The notes under the pieces: generated by a model | What the model saw: the letters and a program-made list of their open reading frames with translations, nothing else | The model's database searches: none | Told to the model about the DNA's origin: nothing | In this document: piece after piece, positions 1-11,149 of the stretch | Layout: each line of letters starts with the position of its first letter | Position numbering within the stretch: the first letter of the stretch is position 1 | Origin: Silene noctiflora | Lineage: Eukaryota; Streptophyta; Magnoliopsida; Caryophyllales; Caryophyllaceae | Length of the DNA stretch: 27,788 bases | Assembly (NCBI GenBank): GCA_009801015.1 | Contig: VHZZ01000203.1 | Location: 57,584-85,371 of the forward strand | Reading direction: 5' to 3' | Position numbers and translations under genes: made by a program

Positions 1-65
1 GACATATAACGTTGAGCCTTGTTATTGAAAGTATCGAAAGAGAAAAAATTAAAAAATAAACAATT

Positions 66-236
66 TTATATAGGCTCGATTTGGGCTCGAGTTTGACTCG
101 AGCTCGCAAGCTTTATAACGAGCACATTTTTTTCAAGCTTGGGTAAGCTCGATATCGGCTCGAGCTCGAGTTTTGGTTCTTGAGCACAAGCCGAGCAAGG
201 CCAGGCTCGGGCTCGACTCGGCTCGTTAACACCCCT
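66..236. repeat. GCTCGAG-rich dispersed plant repeat
   Basis: A GC-richer island in AT-rich DNA, built from many overlapping GGCTCGAG, GCTCGAGC and AAGCTTG words, ending GGCTCGTTAACACCCCTAAC. This style of sequence is common in dispersed plant repeats (an end of a DNA transposon is likely), but I cannot name a family. A related, more decayed stretch lies at 14450-14560. Confidence 0.45.
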
Positions 237-280
237 AACCGCAATAAAGCAAATGAGGTGAAAATAGGTGCGTGGAGGTA

Positions 281-364
281 ATACAATACTCCATATTTTT
301 TTAATATGAAAGTAAATAAATGATACAATACTCCATATTTTTTTAATATGAAAGTAAATAAATG
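281..364. repeat. Perfect 42-bp tandem duplication
   Basis: Bases 281-322 and 323-364 are identical 42-mers that begin ATACAATACTCC and end AAATAAATG. No difference between the copies was seen, so the duplication is recent or recently homogenised. The rest of 237-646 holds nothing I recognise. Confidence 0.85.
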
Positions 365-646
365 ATGGACATTTCTGAACGACGAGACGACTAGAGTATA
401 TTGTAAAACCAAGTTTATTGCAGATTACATACTCATATACCCCCTCTGATCCACACCAATGGTAACATGGATCCACGTTTTGTGAGGAGAAAAATGGATT
501 CATGATATCATTGGCGTGGATCGGAGTGAGTAATTTACGGGATTAATATTATTTTTGGTAGTTTATGAGTCATTGTCTTCGTAAAGGTTGTGCATCTAGA
601 CTTGAATGAGAAAATGAATTAGTCCTTCACTTCCTCCTTTTTTTTG

Positions 647-842
647 CAAAGCGTCTCCCTTGTGACGGGTCGGTATTTGTGACGGGTAATGTCACTCACA
701 AAACGAATAAAGCAAAAGGTGGGGGCACCCCTCCACTTGCTTTCCTCTCCCCTCTCATGGGTCTTTTGTCTCACAATTTGGTACCCGTCTTCTCAAAGTG
801 ACGGATACCTTCCGTCACAAATGAGAATTGCCCTTTTTTTTG
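647..842. mobile_element. Fold-back MITE, CAAA...GTGACGG family (copy 1)
   Basis: Imperfect inverted termini: the left CAAAGCGTCTCCCTTGTGAC pairs with the complement of the right end, which carries TCCGTCACAAATGAGAATTG and a T tract before TTTG. The interior is non-coding. It shares the CAAA end and the GACGG inner motif with the elements at 1335-1511 and 26243-26433. The exact right edge is uncertain because of the T tract. Confidence 0.55.
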
Positions 843-1334
843 TGCCAATTTTATGAGGTACAAATAGGCATGTAGCTTAATCAAATCACCTTGGTGTCGG
901 TCACATTAAAACATGTATTTTTTTTTTTTTTTTTTTTACATGAAAATGAAATCGTTGTCATATAATAATCTGCTAATTACTGAACACCTTTGTGCTAACG
1001 TTATCCGTTATATAAACTTGCTTATGTCATTTGTCAAACATGGCTGTTATCTTTCCGTCCGAACTCTCGATGATACAAAGGAAAGGCGAATCCAAGTTTC
1101 TTGTAGAAAGAGTTTACCGACCGTATAACAATCCATTCTGGTGTCTTTTGAACACAAATTCTTATGAGAAAATCGTGATAATCTTCATTTCTCCATTTTG
1201 GGTTCGTAATCAGTACTATTAGGACACAAGCTAAGAAACCCGAATAAATAAAATTACTTTAGGAAAGTGAAGTTTCTAGTAGATATTGGAAGGCACTTTA
1301 TTTTTAGGCTTTGGATTGATTATATTTGTAAATA
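843..1334. other. Intergenic, no gene seen
   Basis: A T tract at about 919-937 is followed by AT-rich DNA. Open frames of 60-70 codons here have no recognisable similarity and no conserved features. Confidence 0.5.
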
Positions 1335-1511
1335 CAAAAGGTCTTGCTTAAGACGGTTACTATCCGTCTTAAGCTTAAGACGAATAGTGACCTCTCACAC
1401 AAATGTAAGTAAGAGGCAAGTGGGTGGAAAATGAATATACTCACCTGCATTTGTGTGAGAGGGCGCTATCCGTCTTAACCTTAAAACGGATAGTGGCCGT
1501 CTGAGAATTTG
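1335..1511. mobile_element. Fold-back MITE with TA target duplication (copy 2)
   Basis: Long inverted repeats of about 70 bp: the left CAAAAGGTCTTGCTTAAGAC, then TATCCGTCTTAAG and CTCTCACACAAATG, pairs with the right CATTTGTGTGAGAG, then CTATCCGTCTTAA and CCGTCTGAGAATTTG. TA dinucleotides at 1333-1334 and 1512-1513 fit a mariner/Stowaway-type target. The short spacer of the hairpin is non-coding, so it needs a transposase from elsewhere. Confidence 0.75.
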
Positions 1512-2482
1512 TATAAATGATTGAGGAAGATGCATTAAGCAAAGCATTGATGATTGATTGTTCCTGGACGGATCGATATTCACCAACTTTGTCACTTGGT
1601 TTCCATTCGTTTACGTCAAAATTATATTCCGATTCCTACCTTCCCACTTTGCCATTATAAAACTTTACATCTTATTGTATACCTTACCAACCTTGGACAT
1701 ATTCTTTATTCATTCCCATTTTTTATCGAAATAAAATGTTAGATTTAACGAGTTGGTCTTGTTGTATGAGGCGGTTTTATACAAATTAGTAAAATAGTTT
1801 TAAATATAAATTAGTTATGCTAGAAGTGAAATAGTTTTAAATGTGAGAGGTCTCTCAATAACGCTATTGAGAGACCGTCTCTCCGGAGTTTTTGTGTTTA
1901 TAGAAATAATAAAAACATAGATATAATCGGTAATGAAAGTAGTTTATCTGACTTAAATTACCAAAGGTTTAAACGAGATTATGGAAATGTATTAAGGTTT
2001 TAAATTTTAGAGAGAGGATTTTTTCGATTATGGTCTTACACTTTTACCCTACTCGAAGTTACAAGAAAACTATTTCAGATGACTTTTGTAATAAAATCAT
2101 ATTTTCGTACGAAGAAAAAACAGTAAAATAGCCTATTTTACTCCGCACTTTTCTTTGTGACGAAGTTTAGACAATATTGTATTCCGATTCGGTATCTCTT
2201 AGCAAAGAAATTGTCAAGTTTTGTCTATTTTCATTGAAATTCAAAAGAGTTTTGAGTAAACAAGTGTTTNGGATGTCATTCATTGCGTATACACGAGTCT
2301 CTTCATCTCTTAATTTGAATTCAAATCAATGTGATGTTGATAGATCAAGATGAAGAATTCAATTCAATGATAATAAGCCGCTTCTGCTAATCAATCGAGA
2401 AACTACAAATATAACAGAAAAAAATTACAGAACTCGGTCTAGAGTCTAGACGTAAATGAGGAACACAAATATTCGGATTGAT
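1512..2482. other. Intergenic, AT-rich; one strong hairpin
   Basis: No gene seen. It contains the perfect hairpin at 1849-1876 and an ambiguous base near 2270. Otherwise featureless AT-rich DNA. Confidence 0.5.
1849..1876. repeat. Perfect 12-bp hairpin
   Basis: GGTCTCTCAATA, a four-base loop ACGC, then TATTGAGAGACC. The flanks GTGAGA and GTCTCTC extend the pairing imperfectly. It may be the core of a small fold-back element. Confidence 0.7.
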
Positions 2483-2628
2483 GGCATATATTAAACCATC
2501 TCATACATAACTCACTGCTTTACGTAAACACATATCTTATTTGGGATTTGGGAAGGGCATATCAGTCGCAAGGCAAGTAGTTGGGCACATATAAAACCGT
2601 CTCATACATAACTCACCGCTTTACGTAA
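2483..2628. repeat. Pair of 45-bp direct repeats
   Basis: Bases 2483-2527 and 2584-2628 share CTCATACATAACTCAC and GCTTTACGTAA with a few mismatches, offset by 101 bp. A further GTTGGGCACAT word appears at about 2706, and CACCAGCCTGTA occurs twice between 2756 and 2800. A decayed local duplication. Confidence 0.6.
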
Positions 2629-3914
2629 TACTCTGTAAGAAGTAAATTGATGTTTAAAATGTTGACCTAAATATAGGCCTGACTCCTTGAGTGCAATAAA
2701 CCATAGTTGGGCACATGTTAGGTAAGTGCTTAGATTATGCTTCAAGTGTCTTAACACCAGCCTGTATGCTACAGAGACAGTCACTTACACCAGCCTGTAC
2801 TGAATGCTCTTTATTATATTTGAAACTGTCAGCTTGAACCTGCATTTCTTAATTGGTACACTTGCTTAATTATAATCATAACAAAACAAAGAGTAGGAAA
2901 ACATCTACCAAATCACCATTTTACGATGTAGATGCCAATTAGCCCATACTCGTAAAAGGAGTTTCAAGCTCGTTAACATTTGCTTTACCTATGCGGGATT
3001 TTAACTTGAGGCACGAGTACTGCTACTCCTGACTTTACCAACTATTTAGGCAATGTATAGACCGGATTTGATACTTATGCAGGGATTCGGGGATGAAAAA
3101 GATGAAAAACAGGAAACAAATGAAACAGACAATCTGCATTCAAATTAAACCACACTGCAAAATGTGATGATTATTAAGATCAAACCTTTTTGTCACCCAT
3201 AAAATCTTAAACCTTTGTATCATAGTTCCGAAACTTGTACGAAACGTCTTAATTGACAAAATCGTTCTACCTTACCACTAATCCACAGAAAAACAGTGTA
3301 CTTATCAGAAGTTCATTGAAAGGAGAATAATATCAGCAAATTGAAAAGCTGTGCAAAATCTCCAAATTTAATACAGAAAGTAGAAAATACAAGAAAATGC
3401 AGAGAATGTGCGAAAACAAACAGTGGAAAGTGGACGGTGGCCGGTGTAGAAGGCGACAAAGTAGGTAGCAATTGGGTGTTGTGGGCGCAAGCCGCATATA
3501 ATAATCTGCATGGTTGCAAAATAACGTGGATAAAACAGCAAGTACCATGAATTGCAGTAATTCACAGTAAAATATTCCATATTTCTTGAAATACATAATA
3601 AAGTAGTACTCTAGTTCCGATATCCCGACTCCTAAAAAAATACTCCGTAAGTCTTATTGCGTCTTTATGCGAGGAAAATACTTAATAATTGAGCTAATCG
3701 AGTAAAATAGAAAGAGTAATCAGTACTCATTATAGATTATTCCGTATGTGGTAACCTATAGTACACTCGACTCGATATAATAAGCCTGGCCACATGATTA
3801 CTGGTCTCAGTAGTTTGTAAAATTGACTGAAGAATGAGCTACGAAGATCATAGATGTTTTCACTTTTCACACATTTGCCAAAGGAACCCCAAGAACCTTC
3901 AAACTCCAAAGAAA
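2629..3914. other. Intergenic, no gene seen
   Basis: No conserved protein, RNA or element ends found. Several overlapping open frames of 60-90 codons occur on both strands around 3313-3596, but none is recognisable and the overlap argues against coding. Confidence 0.5.
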
Positions 3915-4591
3915 TGTCACCTCAACGCCTCTCTTGCCTATGGCCGATACAAAAGATCGAATGTACATAACTTTTACTGGTAATTAAAATCACATGGGCA
4001 ACTGGCAAGACCAAAAGAACAATCACCTTAAAATTCGAAGAGCAGTCCAACCAAATAAAATGTATAGAGATTTTGGATCTTGTTTAAATATTGCAAGGTT
4101 TACTAAAAAAATTGAGTCCTACTCCGTATATTAAGCACATTGTTTGGGAGTGAAATTAAGATAATAGCCAAAATCAATATAAATGAAGCTCTGAATCATA
4201 TTTTCATGAAGAAAGATGCAACACTCAGAGTTGTAATAGCCGATAAAAAAATAGGGTCGAACCTTTTTTACTTTCAATTTTCCTCTTCAATGGATTCAAC
4301 TTTTCACGAGGAGTCGAGGACAGATTTGGTCACAGTACTGTAGTCCTTACCTCTCTTCTGCTGTGGCCTCAAATGACCTGCGAAAAACATTAATGTGTCA
4401 TGTTACAGTTACAGGGGAAATATAAAACCTGGAAGAATTAAACAAAATAGCATACAATACCACCGATTATGACAAGAGTCATAACACCACTTGGGTCAGG
4501 GTTCTAAACTTTCCTATCCGAGATAATCATGAAGATTTACGGTCAATCTAGGCATATCTATCCCGTTCAAGTCACAGAATGTGACAAGCAC

Positions 4592-5173
4592 TGATGCGAA
4601 AAGGGGTCGAGGTGATTAAATTGCAGCGGAAATGAACAGATTGAACAGTCAGCGTGACTGTTCGATTCGCAAATATGAAGATTCATTAACGAAATGAACG
4701 AAAATGCAAGGGATAAACAGACACCAAGTTAGACCTATAACTTGATGAACGAGATTGGCCAACCAAGACCTATTGGTTCCAATCGAGCAACAACTAGGAA
4801 ACGCGTCCTAATTAATCACTAGTTTTGGATTATCGCAATATCGCAACAATCCGAACTTCACAAACAAACGTAACACACGTTTAATTGAGAGACACAAGTT
4901 TTCTTTTTTTATCATCAAAAATCTTCCATCTCTTATTGTTGAAAACTCTTGGCCTTATATAGGCACCCAAGAACGAAATCCCAGCCAAGTGAAGAGTTTG
5001 TGATTACTCCTTCACTTATGACAATCATAAAGTTTTTAAAATGAAAGGTATAAGCTTATTAAATACACTAATTAGCAATAAATAAAATGATCACCAAATA
5101 AAATGATCATAAAAGTAGCTAAAGTTATTTTGTAGCATTGGACCGACCAAGTGCCTTGGCTTGAATCGCATCA
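4592..5173 (-). mobile_element. Solo LTR, probably Copia type (fossil)
   Basis: Begins TGATGCGA and ends TCGCATCA, a perfect 8-bp inverted terminus with the TG...CA ends of an LTR. It is flanked by the 5-bp target duplication AGCAC (4587-4591 and 5174-5178). A TATATAAGG box reads on the minus strand, which suggests that orientation. There is no internal region beside it, as expected after LTR-LTR recombination. The matching position of the right direct repeat (about 11847) has no insertion. The intact target duplication suggests a moderately young fossil. Confidence 0.8.
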
Positions 5174-5513
5174 AGCACAAAATGGATGAACAACATTGCA
5201 TGACAGCATACAACATCAATAACAACAACATTATCCCATCGCCCCATAAGCTCCTGCCATATTGGAAACTAACATAGTAAAAAATAAAAGCCAGTAGATA
5301 CTCATAACTAGTGCTTCAAAACTGTCCAAGCCCAGTGTAGATACAAACCTTTTTTTTCTCGGAAGCGTAAACCCTAAATCTTTCAGTCAATCTAAACATG
5401 TGTTTGTGAATTATGTAGCTCAAGTAGTTTAGTTCAGAGTTCAAAGTTCAGACATCAGTTTAGAAAAATAATACGTACATCACTTCAATACTTCACAGTT
5501 GTTATTAATTTTA

Positions 5514-5697
5514 GGAAAATGATAAATACAACCCTTAGGGCTGTATTTAAGAAGCTAAAAAAGGAAACATATACTTAATATATGCATTAATTGCATCGGT
5601 GAAGGTGTAATTTGGTTATTAATTCCAAAATTAATACCCAATTTGAAATGTATTTAATGCTTAAATACAACCCTAAGGGCTGTATTTATCATTACCC
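5514..5697. mobile_element. MITE with 9-bp target duplication (Mutator-like)
   Basis: Inverted termini of about 35 bp contain AATGATAAATACA, CCCTTAGGG and TGTATTTAAG at both ends. It is flanked by TTAATTTTA at 5505-5513 and 5698-5706. The right direct repeat shows a single, uninterrupted TTAATTCTA at the same place, a natural empty site. A 9-bp duplication is typical of Mutator-like elements. The 184-bp interior is non-coding. Confidence 0.85.
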
Positions 5698-5890
5698 TTA
5701 ATTTTATTATTCAGTAGTTGAGAAAAGTCCGACATAGATGAGCTTAGTTCATCTAAAAACTTCATTACTCTTTTCCAATTTTGTTCTATGGAACTTATAG
5801 GTCCCTTAAGTTTTCAGTCATAAAGGTGAGATTAAGGGAACTTTCTTTTTTTCTCCCTAAAAATGGCTCATGTTGAGTTTGTTCTTTACA

Positions 5891-8800
5891 TTGGTTTTCG
5901 GATTTCTGGGTCCCGAAACAAAAATGTCCATAAATCACAAGGACGATTTCTAAAGTCAGACAAAGCAGCATCACAAAGTTTGAGGAGCAATGGATGACAT
6001 TTGAGGCTGTCGTTTTGCGATAAATCGGTCTCGGGCGAAAATCTGATACTCGTTGAAATTGGTTTAATACTTGTTATTTGGGGCTGAAATCGAAAAGGAT
6101 AACTCCTGAAGCGACCCTGGACACCTGGTAGAAAAACCGAGAGAAAAAGAAACACAACCTGATATGGCTCAACATGGAGTGTATAATATACTGTTTTTGG
6201 GATTTCAGAGTAACCAGAATAAAAATGTCCGTAAATCACAAGAAAGGTTTCTCGTGTCACACAAAGCGGCCTCACAAATTTTGAGGAGCAACGGATGACA
6301 TTTGAAGTTGTCGATGTGCGATAAACGGGTTCCGGGAGAAAATCGGATACTCGTTGAAATTGGTTTAAAGCTTGTTATTTGGGATTGAAATAGAATAGGG
6401 TAACTCCTGAAACGACCCTTGACACGTGGTAGAAAAACCGAGAGAAAAAGAAACACGACTCGATACAACTCAAAATGGAGCTTATATACACGGTTTTGGG
6501 AATTTTAGGGTCCCGGAACAGAAATGTCCATAAATCAAAAGAACGGTTTTTCGGGTTAGACAAAGCAGCCACACAAATTTTCAGAAGCAACGAATGACTT
6601 TTGAGGCTGTCGGTATGCGATAAACCGGTATCCGACGAAAATCGAATACTCATTGAAATTGGTTTAATAATTGTTATTTTGGGCTGAAATCGAATAGGGT
6701 AACTCCTGAAGCGACCCTGAACACGTAGTAGAAAAACAGAGAGAAAAACAAACACAACCCGATACGGCCTCACGACCGGCTCAAAATGGAGCTTATACAC
6801 AGTTTTCGGGATGTCAGGGTTCCGGAACAAAAATGTCCATAAATCACAAGGACGATTTCTTAAGTCAAACAAAACGGCCTCATAAATTTTGAGGAGCAAC
6901 GGATGACACTTGAGGTGGTTCGGTGTGCGATAAACCGGTCTCGGACGAAAATCGGATACTCGTTGAAATTGGTTAAATATTTGTTATTTTGGGCTGAAAT
7001 CGAATAAAGTAACTTCTCAAAAGGACCCTGGACACGTGAGAAAAAAAACGGGAGGAAAAAAAACACAATCCGATACCACTTCCCAAACAACTCAAAATGG
7101 AGTGTAATATATGGTTTTTTGAGATTTTAGGTTACCGGGAAAAAAATGTCCGTAAATCGTAAGAAAAGGTCTCTTGGGTCAGACAAAGAGGTCTCATAAA
7201 TTTTGAGAAGCAATAGATGACATTTGAGAATCATTGAAATTGGTTTAATGCTTGTTATTTTGGCTGGAATCGATTAGGGTAATTCATGAAACGATCCTCG
7301 ACATGTGTTAGAAAACCGAGAGAAAAAGAAACACGACTTGTTATGGTCTCCCGAACGGCTTAAAATGGAGATCATATACACGATTTAGGGATTTTAGGGT
7401 CTCGGAACAGAAATGTCCATAAAACAAAAGGATGGTTTCTCGGGTTAGACAAAGCGGGTTCATAAATTTTCAGGAGCAACGAATGACTTTTGAGGCTGTC
7501 GGTGTGCGATAAATCGGTCTGCTGCAAAAATCGGATAGTCGTTTAAATTGGTTTAATACTTGTTATTTGTAGTTGAAATAGAATAGGGTAAACCTGGACA
7601 CGTGGTAAAAAAAACCGAGAGAAAAGAGAAACCGGCCCGATACGGCCTCAAAACCGCTCAAAATGGAGGCTCACAAATTTTAAGGAGCAACAGAGAACAT
7701 TTGAGGCTCCTTGCTCCTGGTGTGCGATAAACTAGTTTAAAAAAAATAGAATCCTCGTTAAAAATGGTTTAATACTTATTATTTGGGGCTGAATTTGAAA
7801 AGGGTAAATTCTAAAACGACCATTGACACGTGGTAGAAAAATCAGGAGAAAAAGACATACGACCCGAGACGGTCTTTCGAATGGCTCAAAATGTGGTGTA
7901 TAACAAAAGGTTTTCGGGATTACAGGGTCCCGGAAAAAAAGGGTGCGTAAATCACAAGGACGGTTTCTCGGATTAGACAAACTAGTCTTACAAATTTTGA
8001 GTAGCAACGAAAGACATTTGTCGTTAGTGTGCAATAAACCAGTTTCGGAAGAAAATCGGATATTCGTTGAAATTGGTTTAATACTTGTTATTTGGGGCTG
8101 GAATCGAATAGGGTAACTCCTAAAGAAAACATGTACACGTAGTAGAAAAACCAGGAGAAAAGGAAACACAACTTGATACGGTTTTCCAAACGGCTCAAAA
8201 TGGAATGTATAATACACGGTTTTTTAGATTTCAAGTTACCGGTAAAAAAATGTCGGTATATCACAAGAAACGGTCTCTTGGGTTAGACAAAGCGGTCTCA
8301 CAAATTTTGAAAAGTAACGGATGACATTTGAGACTGCCGAAGTGCGATAAAACAATCTCGAGCGAAAATAGGATACTCGTTGAAATTAGTTTAATACTTC
8401 TTATTTGGAGGTCAAATCGAATAGGGTAACTCCTAAAAACAACATGGACACGTGGTAGAAAAACTGGAAAAAAAATGAAACACAACCTGATACGGCCTCC
8501 CGAACGACTCAAAATAGAGTGTATAATACACGGTTTTCGGGATTTCAAGGTACCGGAACAAAAATATCCGCAAATCACAAGAAAGGTTTCTCGGGTCACG
8601 CAAAGCGGCCTCAAATTTTTTGAGGAGCAACGGATGATAGCCGAGGATGTCGATGTGCGATAAACGAGTCTCGAGCGAAAATCGGATACTCGTTGAAATT
8701 GGTTTAATGCTTGTTATTTGGGGCTGAAATCAAATATGGTAACTCTTGAAGAAAACATGGGCACGTGGTAGAAAAACCGGGAGAAAATGAAACACTGATC

Positions 8801-11149
8801 AAAATTCTGGGTCACGGAAAGCGGCCTTCAAAATTCTGAGAAGCAACAGATGACATTTGGGGTTGTTGGTGTGCAATAAATAGGGTTTGGGCGAAAACCG
8901 AATACTCGTTGAAATAGGTTTAGTACTTATTATTTGGGGCTGAAGTCAAATAGGGTAACTCATAACGCGACCCTGCACACGTGGTAGAAAAATCGAGAGA
9001 AAAAGAAACACGACCCGATACGACCTCCCGAACGGCTCAAAATGAAGATTAATACATGGGTTTCGGGATTTCAAAATCCCGAAACAAAAATGTCCATAAA
9101 GCAAATGGATGGTTTCATGGGACAGACAAAGCGGTCTCACAAGTTTTAGGGGGCAACGGATGATATTTGAGGCCGTCGATGTGCAATAAGATATTGGGCG
9201 AAAATTGGATATTCGTTAAAATTGATTTAATACTTGTTATTTGGCGCTAAAATCAAATTGGGTAACTCTTGAAGCAACCCTGGACACGTGGTAGAAAAAT
9301 CGGGAGAAAAAGTAACACAACCCGGTACGGCTCAAAATGGAGTTTATAACAAAAATGTTCGTAAATCACATGAAAGGTTTCTCGGGTCACACAAAGCGGC
9401 CTCAAATATTTTGAGGAGTAACGGATGACATTTGAGGCTCCCGATGTGCGATAAATGAGTCTAAGGTGAATTGGTTTAATGTTTGTTATTTTGGGCTGAA
9501 ATCGAATAGGGTAACTCCTAAAGCGACCTTGGACACGTGGTAGAAAAACCGAGAGAAAAAGAAACACGACCCGATACGGCCTTCGAAATGGCTCAAAATG
9601 AAGCTTATATACATGGTTTTCGGGATGTCAGGGTCCTAAAACAAAAATGTCCATAAAGCACATAGACGGTTTCTTGGATCAGACAAAGCGGCCTCACAAA
9701 TTTTGAGTGACAACTGATGATATTTGAGGCTCTCGGTGTGCGATAAACCGGTCATGGGCGAAAATTGGATACTCGTTGAAATTGGTTTAATACTTGTTAT
9801 TTGGAGATGAAATCGAATAAGGTAACTCCTGAAGAAAATATGGACACGTGGTAGAAAAACCGGGAGAAAATGAAACAGAACGTGTTAGTCTCTAGAACAG
9901 CTCAAAATGGAGTGTATAATACACGGTTTTCGTGATTTCAGGGTACCGGAACATAAATGTCCGTAAATCACAAGAAAGGTTTCTCGTGTCAGGCAAAGCG
10001 GCCTCAAAAATTTTGAAGAGCAACGGATGACAGCCGAGGTTGTCGTTGTGCGATAAACGAGTCTCGGGCAAAAATCGGATACACGTTGAAATTGGTTTAA
10101 TGCTTGTTATTTAGGCAGAAATCGGATAAGGTAACTCTTGAAGAAACCTTGGACACGTGGTAGAAAACCGAGAGAAAATGAAACACGACCCGATACGGCC
10201 TCCCGAACGGCTCAAAATGGAGCTTATAAACACGGTTTTCGGGATTTTTGAGTACCGGGAAAAAATGTTCGTAAATTGCAAGAAAGGTTTCTTGGGTTAT
10301 AAAAAGCGGCCTCACAAATTTTGAGGAGCAACGGATGATATTTGAGGCTCTCGATGTGCGATAAACCGGTCTTGGGCGAAAATTGGATACTCGTTGAAAT
10401 TGGTTTAGTCCTTGTTATTTGGAGCTGAAATCGAATAAGGTAACTCGTGAAAAAAACATGGACACGTGGTAGAAAAAACCGGGAGAAAATGAAACACAAC
10501 TCCATACGGCCTCCCGAACGGCCAACATTGAGTGTATAATACATGGTTTTTGAGATTTTAGAGTAACCGGAACAAAAATGTCGGTAAATCACAAGAAAGG
10601 TTTCTCGGGTCATGCAAAGCGGCCTCAAAAATTTTGAGAAGCAACAGATGATAGCCACGTGGGATAAACGAGTCTCGGCGAAAATCGGATATTCGTTGAA
10701 ATTGGTTTAATGCTTGTTTTTTGGGCTAAAATCGAATAGGGTAACTCCTGAAGAAAGCATGGACAAGTGGTGGAAAAAACGGGAGAAAATGAAACACAAC
10801 CCGATATGGTCTCCCGAACGGCTGAAAATGGAGCTTATAAACACGGTTTTCGGGATTTGAGGGTACGGGAACAAAAATGTCCGTACGTCACAAGAAAGGT
10901 TTCTCGAGTCACACAAAGGGGCCTCAAATATATTGAGTAACAGATGACATTTGAGGTTGTCGATGTGCGATACGAGTCTCGGGCGAAAATGAGATACTTG
11001 TTGAAATTGGTTTAATGCTTGTTATTTGAGGCTGTCGATGTGCGATAAAGAACATTTGAGGATGCCGGTGTGCGATAAACCAGTTTGAGACACATAAATC
11101 GGATCCTCGTTAAAAATGGTTTAATACTTGTTATTTGGGGCTGGAAATT
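5891..11149. repeat. Degenerate tandem array, unit about 305 bp, about 18 units
   Basis: The anchor CTCGTTGAAATTGGTTTAAT recurs near 6050, 6352, 6650, 6960, 7232, 7540, 7755, 8065, 8379, 8690, 8907, 9213, 9470, 9774, 10084, 10392, 10694, 10999 and 11108. Most spacings are 299-314 bp; shorter ones (about 109, 215, 216, 257 and 271) mark internally deleted units. Each unit also holds GGTTTTCGGGATTTCAGGGT, TTTTGAGGAGCAACGGATGA, GTGTGCGATAAACCGGTCTC and ACACGTGGTAGAAAAACCG. Two subtypes differ before the CACGTG: one reads GCGACCCTGG, the other GAAGAAAACATGG. Minus-strand open frames run through most units, but unit lengths are not multiples of three, so I call it non-coding satellite-like DNA. 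Confidence 0.9.

Larger units (their letters stand above)
3915..5890. repeat. Left copy of a long direct repeat flanking the tandem array
   Basis: Matches 11148-12245 in the same order and orientation. Shared words include GCCTATGxCCGATACAAAAG, TAAAATCACATGGGCAACTG, AGCCAAAATCAATATAAATG, AATCTTTCAGTCAATCTAAA and AAGGGAACTTTC. The left copy is longer because it holds a solo LTR and a MITE; without them it is about 1.2 kb. The outermost bases read TGT at the left and ACA at the right, so a decayed pair of LTRs is one reading, but I found no target duplication, primer-binding site or polypurine tract. Confidence 0.75.

Noticed and set aside
3313-3596. Small gene with overlapping frames
   Set aside because: Four overlapping frames on both strands, none recognisable; this is typical of chance open frames.
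5886-6899. Repeat protein gene on the minus strand
   Set aside because: Unit lengths of 299-314 bp shift the frame between units, two frames are open at once and no protein family is recognisable.
5891-11149. CRISPR-like array
   Set aside because: The units are about 305 bp, degenerate along their whole length and without unique spacers; the window is plant nuclear DNA.
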